From the NCBI GenBank assembly GCA_017427625.1, contig JAFRSL010000294.1:1-7052 (forward strand): 7,052 nucleotides of DNA, written 5' to 3'. The translations under genes were made by a program, and so were the position numbers. This document shows positions 1-5,747 of the stretch, piece after piece (position 1 is the first letter of the stretch; the number at the start of each line of letters is the position of its first letter). The notes below the pieces were generated by a model that saw nothing but the letters and a program-made list of their open reading frames with translations, was not told the origin of the DNA and made no database searches. Source of the DNA: Synergistaceae bacterium. GTDB lineage: Bacteria; Synergistota; Synergistia; Synergistales; Aminobacteriaceae.

Positions 1-1
1 C

Positions 2-175
2 CCCAAACCAAACCCAGAGCAAGAGCCAGACCCAGACCCAGACCCAGAACCTGAGCCTGAGCCTGCGTCTGTTCTGGGTGTAGGCAGTGCAAGCGGTGGC
101 TGTGATGCTGGACTCTCGGTGTTAGGACTGGGATTGATGCTTTCGGCTGTAATCATGAAGAGAAGAACGCACTAA
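2..175 (+). CDS. C-terminal fragment of a surface/exported protein with Synerg-CTERM-like sorting tail (5' end outside window)
   Basis: The reading frame enters open from the left edge and gives 57 residues before TAA at 173-175. Residues 1-22 are a Pro/acidic spacer made of PD and PE dipeptides. Next come a short Gly/Ser stretch, the motif SGGCDAG (residues 31-37), a hydrophobic helix (about 38-52) and the basic end KRRTH. Motif plus helix plus basic tail is the layout of C-terminal protein-sorting signals. The Cys within Gly-Gly-Cys-(Asn/Asp)-Ala-Gly matches my recollection of the Synerg-CTERM signal, restricted to Synergistota. By inference, the mature protein is exported by an N-terminal signal outside this window, held by the helix, then processed at the tail by a dedicated peptidase. 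The catalytic or binding part is not visible, so its function is unknown. It is the only + strand gene and converges with the operon to its right. Confidence 0.8.
   Translation, partial: PKPNPEQEPDPDPDPEPEPEPASVLGVGSASGGCDAGLSVLGLGLMLSAVIMKRRTH
26..64 (+). repeat. Hexanucleotide-type low-complexity repeat encoding the PD/PE spacer
   Basis: Near-tandem CCAGAC units followed by CCTGAG units encode alternating Pro-Asp and Pro-Glu. The unit is 6 nt, so gain or loss by slippage keeps the frame and only changes the length of the spacer in front of the sorting tail. Confidence 0.7.
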
Positions 176-187
176 CCTTTTCGGAAG

Positions 188-223
188 AATCCCTGTAACC
201 TTTCGAGGCTGCGGGGATTTTTT
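188..223 (+). terminator. Intrinsic terminator after the Synerg-CTERM gene
   Basis: A long hairpin starts 12 nt after the stop codon. AATCCCTGTA (188-197) pairs with TGCGGGGATT (210-219), allowing G-T pairs. After an A-C mismatch, CCT and AGG close a TTCG tetraloop. A run of six T follows (218-223), so it terminates + strand transcription. On the - strand the hairpin is not followed by a T run, so it is at best a weak terminator for the converging operon. Confidence 0.85.
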
Positions 224-240
224 GAAATGTGCCATAACGC

Positions 241-606
241 CTAGTAGTCGCTCGGAAATTCACCTTCCTTGTCATCAACACTTTCACTCAGCTCCATAAC
301 CTCAGCGCGTATTGCCTCCCTCTCTGCCTGACTGTCCGCGTATTTCCTAAGTTCTTCCCTTATTTCTGCCTCAGTATTTTTGCTCCTCATGTGAAATATT
401 GTAAGGTTTGACCCCTCACGCTCTGCATGAATATTAAGGCGGAAAAATCCCGGGTCAATCGCGTCCTTAACGACACTAATTTTTGCGATATTCTTTGTCT
501 TTGGAATGTTAAACACTACATAAGACGGAAATTTTTGTTCAGCCAAAACATTCAGGCTCTTTGCTATAAGTTCGTCAAACGATAATTTCTTCTTCCTGCA
601 GAACAT
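241..606 (-). CDS. Small hypothetical protein, last gene of the recG-recX operon
   Basis: I do not recognise this 121-residue protein. It starts with a basic stretch (MFCRKKK). The middle (about 20-80) alternates hydrophobic and charged residues as in a small beta-rich domain, for example PSYVVFNIPK and FFRLNIHAER. The C-terminal third is charged and probably helical (about 81-112), with a short acidic tail. There is no signal peptide, membrane helix or metal-binding motif, so it is presumably cytoplasmic. The ATG at 606 is well supported by a GGAGGAG Shine-Dalgarno about 8-10 nt upstream, which overlaps the end of recX. Only 5 nt separate it from the recX stop, so it is almost certainly co-transcribed and translationally coupled. 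That suggests, but does not prove, a link to RecA/RecG functions. It ends with TAG at 241-243. Confidence 0.75.
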   Translation of the reverse strand: MFCRKKKLSFDELIAKSLNVLAEQKFPSYVVFNIPKTKNIAKISVVKDAIDPGFFRLNIHAEREGSNLTIFHMRSKNTEAEIREELRKYADSQAEREAIRAEVMELSESVDDKEGEFPSDY

Positions 607-611
607 TATTC

Positions 612-1040
612 TTACTCCTCCAATACCTCATATACTGCCCTGCTTGAAAATCCCCGCGAAATCAGCCGCGCCCTAATCTTCCTTTCATCAAGCCCCGATT
701 TCCTCAAGCTCTCCGAAATTTCACGCGCCCTCTCCTCTTCGTCGTCAATCTCATCAAGTGCAATCCTCACATTCTCACGCGATACCCCTCGAACCCCAAG
801 CTCATAGGCAATCTTGGCGTTCCCCCACGAAACATGGCCGTCCGCAAACAGCCTCGCATACCCCAAATCATCAATCAGCCCCGCGTCCTCAGCCTCATCA
901 ATCAGCGTCTCAGGAAATTTCATCCGCGACAAATATTCGACAGCCTGCTTACGTGTGCATGGCCGCCGGAGAAGGAAGGCGAAGAATTTTTCCCTCGTGT
1001 CATCATTCGGAGGGGTTAAAAGCTCTTCCCAAGACTTCAT
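612..1040 (-). CDS. recX: Regulatory protein RecX
   Basis: At 142 residues this is a normal-length RecX, the cytoplasmic modulator of RecA that limits or reverses RecA filament extension on single-stranded DNA. The family pattern of three-helix repeats is visible: an N-terminal repeat with the Cys-Thr-Arg/Lys-Gln region (28-32) and AVEYLSRM; the family hallmark LIDDLGYARLFAD (55-67); LGVRGVSRENVRIAL (81-95); and a last repeat with KIRARLISRGFSSRAVYEVL (121-140). The ATG (1038-1040) overlaps the recG stop by 4 nt (ATGA), so translation is probably coupled to recG. Elsewhere recX often sits beside recA; here it follows recG, so it still belongs to a recombination unit. The acidic stretch DEIDDEEER (96-104) is a linker. 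The gene is intact. Confidence 0.93.
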   Translation of the reverse strand: MKSWEELLTPPNDDTREKFFAFLLRRPCTRKQAVEYLSRMKFPETLIDEAEDAGLIDDLGYARLFADGHVSWGNAKIAYELGVRGVSRENVRIALDEIDDEEERAREISESLRKSGLDERKIRARLISRGFSSRAVYEVLEE

Positions 1041-3118
1041 GATACCGCCGCAAGCTCCAATACTTTCCCAAGCCTACGAAGAATCTCGCGCTTCAAGTCA
1101 GGCTCTCCGCTCAAATTCGGGTCATCGTCGAGAAGTGATTTTGCCTCCTCACGCGCAAGTGTCAGAATCTTCTCGTCCCTCACAAGTTCAGCAACACGGA
1201 AATCCGTAACTCCATGCTGATGTGTCCCGCATATCTCTCCAGGCCCGCGCTGAATCAAATCCCTCTCCGAAAGCTCGAAGCCGTCAGAAATCTCAACCAT
1301 TGCCGAAATTCTCTCGCGCCCTGAGTCCGTAATGTCGTCATTCTCAAGAAGCACGCAGTAGCTCTGTGAATCGCCGCGTCCTACACGTCCCCTAAGCTGG
1401 TGAAGCTGTGAAAGCCCAAACTGTCCAGCGTCCTGAATCACGATCATCGTAGCGTTAGGAACGTCAACGCCGACTTCGATCACCGTCGTCGCAACAAGAA
1501 TGTCAATATTCCCCGCGCTGAACTCACTCATTACACGCGACTTCTCATCTATCGGAAGCTGTCCGTGAAGTACAGCCGCCCTCATCTCAGGCATTGCCGA
1601 AGAAATCATCTCGTATGACGCTATGACGTTTGCAAGCTCCCTCTCGCCCTCGCCAATAAGCGGGCATACCCAGTAGATTTGATGTCCCTCGTGAACCTGC
1701 TCGCGTATCATTCCGTAAACCTTCTTGAACTCTTGGGGCATTAGGGCCGATGTCTTGATGGTCTTCCGGCCTTTTGGCATTTCGTTGAGGGTTGAGACTT
1801 CGAGGTCTCCGTATATCGACATTATGAGGGTTCGCGGGATCGGTGTTGCTGTCATTGCGAGAACGTGGGGAGCTTTTGCCTTTGACGCAAGTTCACCGCG
1901 CTGTAAGACTCCGAAACGGTGCTGCTCGTCAATCACTGTTAGCGCAAGGTTGTTGAACGTTACACCTTCCGAGAATAGTGCGTGAGTTCCGACCGCAATG
2001 TTGATACTTCCGTCATAAAGACCCGCTAGAATTTCACGGCGTTCTGAGGCTTTGAGGCTTCCGGTTAGGAGTGCTGTCCTTACTCCCAGAGGCGCGAGAA
2101 ACCTTGTAAGGCTCATGTAGTGCTGCTGTGCGAGAATTTCTGTCGGTGCCATGAATGCTGACTGTACTCCAGAATCGCACGCCGCTAACATTGCGAATAT
2201 TGCCACGAGAGTTTTCCCTGAGCCTACGTCGCCCTGCAAAAGCCTGTTCATCGGGTAAGGTTTCTCAACGTCCTCAAGAATCTCATAGACCGCTATTCTT
2301 TGAGCGTCGGTCATCTTGAACGGAAGAGTGTCGGAGAACTCCCTGAAAATCCTTCCGGCCTTGAGGATATTTGCGCGGTACTTCCCCGTTAATGCCCTGC
2401 GCCTCAGCATGATACCGGCTTGAAGAAGGAATAACTCATCGAATGACAGCCTGTTTCTTGCGCGTATGAATTGCTTTTCGTCGGCTGGATTGTGGATCGT
2501 CATCACGGCTTCCTTGAGGCTCATCATCTTGTAATGCGTCAATATCCGTGAGGGGAGAAAGTCTTTCAGGAGTGAGTCGGAGTAAGTCTCAAGGACTGTG
2601 TCAACAAACTTCTTGATGGCTTTCTGGGGAAGTTCAGCAGTGCCGGGATAGATTGGGAATATTTTGCCGATTAACGTAGGGGTCTTGCCCTCGTACAAAA
2701 TCTCGAACGCTGGGTGCGAGAACTGCGGCTCAACGTAGTAATCGCTGATTGGCCCGTAAAGTGCGAGCCTCATTCCCCTGCGAACGAAGTCAGCTATCTT
2801 GTCGGTGAACCAAACAGCCCGCGCAATTCCCGAAGAGTCGGAGAGGACTGCCTCAGTTCTTCCGTTGAAGGCCGAAATCTCAGCGACATCTGCGACAGCA
2901 CACTCGATATTTCCGGGCGTTAATCCGGATAAAGGCTTGGGGAATCTCCTGTCCTCGTAGCGTCTAGGCATAAGGAAAATGAGATCCTCAAGCGTGAAAA
3001 CTCCTAGCTTTCCCAGTGCTTCAGCCTTCTTTGGGCCGACCCCTGAGAGTGCCGTAACGGGCGAACTAAGCCGGGCATCAGGCCTCTTCTTGGGCTGGGG
3101 GGGCGTAATAAAGGTCAT
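1037..3118 (-). CDS. recG: ATP-dependent DNA helicase RecG
   Basis: This is a full-length RecG (693 residues, the same length class as E. coli RecG), a cytoplasmic SF2 translocase that regresses stalled forks and branch-migrates Holliday junctions. The N-terminal wedge region begins with SGVGPKKAEALGKLG (25-39) and PRRYEDRR (51-58), followed by an OB-fold part to about 150. Helicase motifs are complete: Q-like PFKMTDAQ (266-273), Walker A GDVGSGKT (296-303), Ia APTEILA (324-330), Walker B DEQHRFG (397-403), III TATPIPRT (423-430), V TTVIEVGVDVPNA (544-556) and VI QLRGRVGRG (574-582). A C-terminal TRG-type region contains RGPGEICGTHQHG, with His-Gln-His where many RecGs have Arg/Lys-Gln-Ser. 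The start at 3118 lies 41 nt inside divIVA, with GGAAG about 10 nt upstream. No later in-frame ATG, GTG or TTG precedes the conserved domain, so this start is preferred. Confidence 0.97.
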   Translation of the reverse strand: MTFITPPQPKKRPDARLSSPVTALSGVGPKKAEALGKLGVFTLEDLIFLMPRRYEDRRFPKPLSGLTPGNIECAVADVAEISAFNGRTEAVLSDSSGIARAVWFTDKIADFVRRGMRLALYGPISDYYVEPQFSHPAFEILYEGKTPTLIGKIFPIYPGTAELPQKAIKKFVDTVLETYSDSLLKDFLPSRILTHYKMMSLKEAVMTIHNPADEKQFIRARNRLSFDELFLLQAGIMLRRRALTGKYRANILKAGRIFREFSDTLPFKMTDAQRIAVYEILEDVEKPYPMNRLLQGDVGSGKTLVAIFAMLAACDSGVQSAFMAPTEILAQQHYMSLTRFLAPLGVRTALLTGSLKASERREILAGLYDGSINIAVGTHALFSEGVTFNNLALTVIDEQHRFGVLQRGELASKAKAPHVLAMTATPIPRTLIMSIYGDLEVSTLNEMPKGRKTIKTSALMPQEFKKVYGMIREQVHEGHQIYWVCPLIGEGERELANVIASYEMISSAMPEMRAAVLHGQLPIDEKSRVMSEFSAGNIDILVATTVIEVGVDVPNATMIVIQDAGQFGLSQLHQLRGRVGRGDSQSYCVLLENDDITDSGRERISAMVEISDGFELSERDLIQRGPGEICGTHQHGVTDFRVAELVRDEKILTLAREEAKSLLDDDPNLSGEPDLKREILRRLGKVLELAAVS

Positions 3119-3899
3119 TCGCGGGTTCTTCCGGCTGTTCGGGAGCTGGCTCAGGGCTGTAATCGCGGTGTTCCGGTGCTTCGGCAGCTATCTCCGCGTC
3201 AATATCCTCCTGTGCGCGGTCAATAATCTTCCCGAAATCTATCAAGAGCGAATATGCGTCCTTCAGGAACTGCTGCTTCTGAAGGTTCAGGAATCTCATC
3301 TGCCCCTCATGCTGTGAGGCTTCATGCGCGGCGTTGTCGAGGAGTTTTCGGGCTTCTGCTTTTGCTGACGACAGTATTTCTTCGGCCTTAGTTTCTGCCT
3401 CGTGCCTTCTGGTCTGAAGCTCATACTCGATGTTGGAAAGTGAGTGCTCGGCTTTTGCGCGCTTGTCCTGCGTTGACTGCGTGATTTCTTCAGCCGTGAT
3501 TTTGGCTTGGGCGATTATGTCATTGGCTTTGCGTTCTGCCTCATCGAGACGTGCCTGAACGAGACCGTCAGCTTCTGCGACATGCTTCTTGGCTTCTTCG
3601 TCAGCGTCGGAAAGGATCTTCTCCGTCTGAGTGCGAGCCTGTTCCTCCATGTCTTTTGCGGCTTTGCGGGCTTGAATGAGAGCGTCCTTGATTGCGTCAG
3701 TCATGGCCTCCTGCTTCTTGACGAACGACTCTAATTCCTGAATCCTTGCGTCCTTCTCGTCGATCTGCGTAACGTAAGCCTCCAAGTCATCGGCAACCTG
3801 GTTCAGAAAGTCCTCAACTTCCGGGACTGAGTATCCGCCGAAACGTACCTTCTTGAAGATTTTAACTTCAACGTCTTTTGCTGTGAGTAATTCGCTCAT
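3078..3899 (-). CDS. divIVA: DivIVA-family cell division/polarity scaffold
   Basis: The protein has 273 residues from the preferred start. Residues 4-40 match the DivIVA N-terminal domain (LLTAKDVEVKIFKKVRFGG, then YSVPEVEDFLNQVADDLE), which binds membrane and begins the dimeric coiled coil. Residues 41 to about 235 are an almost continuous Ala/Glu/Lys/Gln-rich coiled coil. The tail (about 240-273) is Pro/Glu-rich and likely disordered. DivIVA proteins gather at curved septal and polar membrane and recruit division partners. An upstream ATG at 3938 would add 13 residues (MKYYCVFCIGAAR) and has AAGGGA upstream, but the extension does not look like DivIVA and would start inside or at the edge of the neighbouring mobile element. 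ATG 3899 has GGTG 8 nt upstream. The 3' end overlaps recG by 41 nt. sepF, its usual neighbour, is now separated by the tnpB element. Confidence 0.9.
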   Translation of the reverse strand: MSELLTAKDVEVKIFKKVRFGGYSVPEVEDFLNQVADDLEAYVTQIDEKDARIQELESFVKKQEAMTDAIKDALIQARKAAKDMEEQARTQTEKILSDADEEAKKHVAEADGLVQARLDEAERKANDIIAQAKITAEEITQSTQDKRAKAEHSLSNIEYELQTRRHEAETKAEEILSSAKAEARKLLDNAAHEASQHEGQMRFLNLQKQQFLKDAYSLLIDFGKIIDRAQEDIDAEIAAEAPEHRDYSPEPAPEQPEEPANDLYYAPPAQEEA

Positions 3900-3949
3900 T
3901 CGTGCGGCACCGATGCAAAAAACACAATAATACTTCACATTTACTATGT

Positions 3950-4072
3950 TTCCCTTACTGTTTCATCGAACCCGGTACTCTGAAATTCAGTGCACCGTTT
4001 GTATAGTTCTCCGCAGTCATTACGGGGGCATCGAATCCCCTTAGAGCTAGGCTGTTAAGCTAATCTCTCTAA
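3950..4072 (-). ncRNA. Candidate omega-RNA (right-end RNA) of the tnpB element
   Basis: In characterised TnpB systems the guide RNA scaffold is made from the 3' end of tnpB and the element's right end, and the guide is the flanking DNA. Here the DNA from the last tnpB codons to about 3950 can fold into successive hairpins: TTAGAG (4072-4067) with CTCTAA (4046-4041) around a small GCT/AGC hairpin, GGGG (4040-4037) with CCCC (4028-4025), and a strong imperfect stem at 3997-3973. TGCGGAGAA (4015-4007) and TCGATGAAACAG (3969-3958) resemble sequence I recall from the 3' ends of many tnpB genes. The 5' and 3' limits are not determinable here. The presumed guide would continue toward divIVA. Confidence 0.5.
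3973..3997 (-). repeat. Right-end imperfect hairpin of the IS element
   Basis: On the - strand CGGTGC and CTGA pair with TCAG and GTACCG around an ATT loop. There is one A-A mismatch and one G-T pair inside the stem. A subterminal stem with an internal mismatch is what IS200/IS605 Y1 transposases recognise at the right end. The same stem would also form part of the omega-RNA. Confidence 0.6.
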
Positions 4073-5176
4073 GTTCAAAGCAGCGTTGAAATCCCTGTCG
4101 ATCACTTTTCCGCATTCAGGACACTTGTATATCCGTTCTGACAGCTTCAAATCTTTCTTCACATGACCGCAATTTGAACATGTCTTTGAACTCGGGTAAA
4201 ACCTGTCAGCAAATTCAACTTTTATCCCTGAAGCTGCCGCCTTGCGCTCTATCAGCGTCCGCAGTAAATACAAATTCTGTTCCGCGACTGCACGTGCAAG
4301 ATGCCGGTTCTTCATCATTCCCTGTATGTTCAAATCTTCAAGCACTATGACTTTGGGCTTCATGCTCACAATTTTAGCCGCTGTCTGCTTTATGTACTCG
4401 TGCCTTCTGCGTCTAATCCTGCCGTATAAATCCTGCACCCTGTATTTTTCTTTCAAATAATTCTTCGAGCCTTTTTTCTTCCTCGATAAAATTCTTTGAT
4501 GGTGCTTGAGCTGTCTGGTCAATCGTCTCATTTTATGACTCCGATTGATGTTCCTGAACACTCTTTTGTGTCCTCCATAGCTCACTACAGCCAGTGATTT
4601 CACGCCTACGTCTATTCCCATATTCACATCACTCAAAATTATTTTTGACTCTTCCGGCAAAACTTCAACCGCACACTTCAAAAGCCATTTTTCGTTCTCG
4701 AATTTCACTCTGGCATTGTAAAACTTCACTCCAGTGAGATTTTCTTTGGCCTTAAATCTTATCCAGCCGATTTTCTCAAGATAAATCCGATCTTGCTCAT
4801 CGACTTTCACTTTTTCAGAACGAGTGCAGAATGACGGCGTACATTTCCCTTTCGATTTGAACTTCGGCATTCCGCCTGTTTTTCCGGTTCTCAATCTCCT
4901 GAAAAAATTTTTGTATGCTTTGTCCAAATCTATCAGCGCGTTAGCTTCGACTTGACGCGAGACTTCCTGAAGCCATTTGAACTTTTCACTGTTACGCACT
5001 TCCGTAAACTCGCGTTTCAGTTCATACACGCTCAAAATCTCTTTACACTCGGAATATGATTTTTTCTGAAGCGCAAGTCCCCAGTTCCAAGTCCAACGCG
5101 CTGTTCCTACATTCTGCCAAAATAATTTCGCCTGTGATTGCGTCGGTAATAAACGTATCACTATTGCCTTGTACAT
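4055..5176 (-). CDS. tnpB: RNA-guided endonuclease TnpB (IS200/IS605 family OrfB)
   Basis: At 373 residues this is a complete TnpB, the RNA-guided nuclease related to Cas12. The N-terminus (YKAIVIRLLPTQSQAKLFWQ) is the family's opening. A recognition/helical part follows to about 180, then the RuvC core. RuvC-I has GIDVG with Asp189, RuvC-II has VLEDLNI with Glu280, and RuvC-III has DRDFNAALNL with Asp362. A zinc ribbon between them has Cys333, Cys336, Cys352 and Cys355. All catalytic and metal residues are present, so activity is plausible. The start is ATG 5176: AAAGGAGG sits upstream with an 8-nt spacer from GGAGG. A GTG at 5185 would add 3 residues but lies inside that Shine-Dalgarno and is rejected. 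The protein ends at TAA 4057-4055 soon after the RuvC-III motif, without the tail common in relatives. Its SD can be hidden in a left-end hairpin. Confidence 0.95.
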   Translation of the reverse strand: MYKAIVIRLLPTQSQAKLFWQNVGTARWTWNWGLALQKKSYSECKEILSVYELKREFTEVRNSEKFKWLQEVSRQVEANALIDLDKAYKNFFRRLRTGKTGGMPKFKSKGKCTPSFCTRSEKVKVDEQDRIYLEKIGWIRFKAKENLTGVKFYNARVKFENEKWLLKCAVEVLPEESKIILSDVNMGIDVGVKSLAVVSYGGHKRVFRNINRSHKMRRLTRQLKHHQRILSRKKKGSKNYLKEKYRVQDLYGRIRRRRHEYIKQTAAKIVSMKPKVIVLEDLNIQGMMKNRHLARAVAEQNLYLLRTLIERKAAASGIKVEFADRFYPSSKTCSNCGHVKKDLKLSERIYKCPECGKVIDRDFNAALNLERLA

Positions 5177-5179
5177 TCG

Positions 5180-5201
5180 ATACACCTCCTTTCGGAAGTA
5201 T
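5180..5201 (-). promoter_or_regulatory. Left-end hairpin sequestering the tnpB ribosome binding site
   Basis: On the - strand ATAC-TTCC (5201-5194) pairs with GGAG-GTAT across a GAAA tetraloop, with a two-base bulge in the 3' arm. The 3' arm contains the GGAGG Shine-Dalgarno (5189-5185). RNA entering from the sepF side would therefore hide the tnpB ribosome binding site. Such left-end structures are known in the IS200/IS605 family and limit expression from readthrough transcripts. The same DNA stem may be the transposase-binding left-end structure. Confidence 0.55.
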
Positions 5202-5205
5202 TATA
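5200..5205 (-). promoter_or_regulatory. Possible -10 box of a tnpB promoter
   Basis: A perfect TATAAT lies 24-29 nt upstream of the tnpB ATG. A start site 6-8 nt downstream would fall at about 5192-5194, removing the 5' arm of the RBS hairpin so that the site stays open. I see no convincing -35 box at the right spacing, so this is tentative. Confidence 0.3.
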
Positions 5206-5266
5206 CAGCTATTCGCATCGTCCTCCTTTCATTAAATTTTTTGTAGAACTTTGATAACTAATTTGC

Positions 5267-5683
5267 TTACTGTACGATTACCTCTTCCGGCCATACTTCA
5301 AACATGTCAGCTCTAGGCGTAACAAGATACTGCGCCGGCTCAATGAATTTCAGCTCACCGTTGCGGGCAAATGCGACTCCGCCCATGAAGGTGATGAAGT
5401 CCTTTCCGTCCTCCTCAAATTCGCGCTGGTTGAGAGTGTGAAGGTCAATCAGGATCATCGCCCCGCTGTTGAACGCCTCACGAAGTCTCCTCTTGTCGCT
5501 GTCGGAAGCTACTCCGTTGAAGAGAATGAGCTTTCCTGAGGCGGCAGGATTTCCTGATGTTGAACGTGATGTGCTTTCCTTGCGTGAAGAAGACTGCTTT
5601 CTTGGTCTTTCTTCTGTGTAGTCATCGTTGTCGTCGTAATCGTCCTCGTCGTTCTCGAAGCCAAAGAATTTCATTAAGTTCAA
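5267..5683 (-). CDS. sepF: Cell division protein SepF
   Basis: The protein has 138 residues. The first eight (MNLMKFFG) are short, hydrophobic and basic, as in the membrane-targeting helix of SepF. An acidic, then Ser/Arg-rich linker covers about 10-50. The SepF domain spans about 51-125: a helix DSDKRRLREAFNSG, strand AMILIDLHTLNQREFEEDGK, then DFITFMGGVAFARNGELKF and YLVTP. SepF links FtsZ to the membrane at the division site. The Gly-Gly at 101-102 corresponds to the conserved Gly of the dimer/polymer interface. The start is TTG at 5683: GGAGG lies 9 nt upstream and a stop codon sits three codons before it. ATG at 5674 would leave an 18-nt spacer and shorten the membrane helix. The gene follows yggS as in many bacteria, and its normal downstream partner divIVA lies beyond the inserted tnpB element. 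Confidence 0.92.
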   Translation of the reverse strand: MNLMKFFGFENDEDDYDDNDDYTEERPRKQSSSRKESTSRSTSGNPAASGKLILFNGVASDSDKRRLREAFNSGAMILIDLHTLNQREFEEDGKDFITFMGGVAFARNGELKFIEPAQYLVTPRADMFEVWPEEVIVQ

Positions 5684-5726
5684 GGCTAACTACCTCCCGT
5701 AAAATTATGCACCTCAAAATACGTAT

Positions 5727-5735
5727 AATATACCA
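5727..5735 (-). promoter_or_regulatory. Possible extended -10 promoter in the yggS-sepF gap
   Basis: TGG-TATATT on the - strand fits an extended -10 (TGnTATAAT with one mismatch), about 45 nt upstream of the sepF start, in the only sizeable non-IS gap of the operon. No matching -35 box is visible. It could give extra expression of sepF and the genes after it. Confidence 0.3.
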
Positions 5736-5747
5736 CAGAAACGGCGG

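Larger units (their letters stand above)
3945..5230 (-). mobile_element. tnpB-only IS200/IS605-type element (IS1341-like) inserted between sepF and divIVA
   Basis: The element holds one gene, tnpB, flanked by hairpin-forming ends: a left-end hairpin at 5180-5201 and a right-end imperfect hairpin at 3973-3997. No tnpA (Y1 transposase) is present in the window, so mobility would need a TnpA in trans. Ends are approximate. The left end may begin just after TTTAAT (5236-5231 on the - strand), a plausible insertion target. The right end lies somewhere past TCGATGAAACAG (3969-3958), before the divIVA start. This family makes no target-site duplication, so the ends cannot be fixed without an empty-site comparison. 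It is inserted in the same orientation as the surrounding operon. Confidence 0.65.

Noticed and set aside
188..223. The hairpin as a full bidirectional terminator for the - strand operon
   Set aside because: On the - strand the stem is followed by CTTCC rather than a T run, so only + strand termination is well supported.
758..1209. Overlapping + strand open frames opposite recX and recG
   Set aside because: They lie antisense to strongly conserved recX and recG, have no recognisable domains, and are Ser/Pro/Arg-rich as expected of antisense shadow frames.
3900..3938. Longer divIVA start at ATG 3938 with AAGGGA upstream
   Set aside because: The extra residues (MKYYCVFCIGAAR) do not resemble DivIVA N-termini, whose membrane-binding region sits near the start. 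The ATG also lies at or within the presumed right end of the inserted element. Kept only as an alternative.
3920..3950. Terminator after tnpB from the - strand T-run at about 3921-3916
   Set aside because: The run is preceded only by an AT-rich 4-bp stem (ACAT/ATGT) too far away, with no GC-rich hairpin, so readthrough into divIVA is expected.
4020..4045. tRNA T-arm-like sequence (GGGG, TTCGA, CCCC) on the - strand
   Set aside because: No matching acceptor, D or anticodon arms are found around it. It fits better as one hairpin of the omega-RNA region.
5177..5185. GTG start for tnpB at 5185
   Set aside because: The GTG is part of the Shine-Dalgarno AAAGGAGGTG itself. ATG 5176 has proper spacing and gives the usual MYKAI-type N-terminus.
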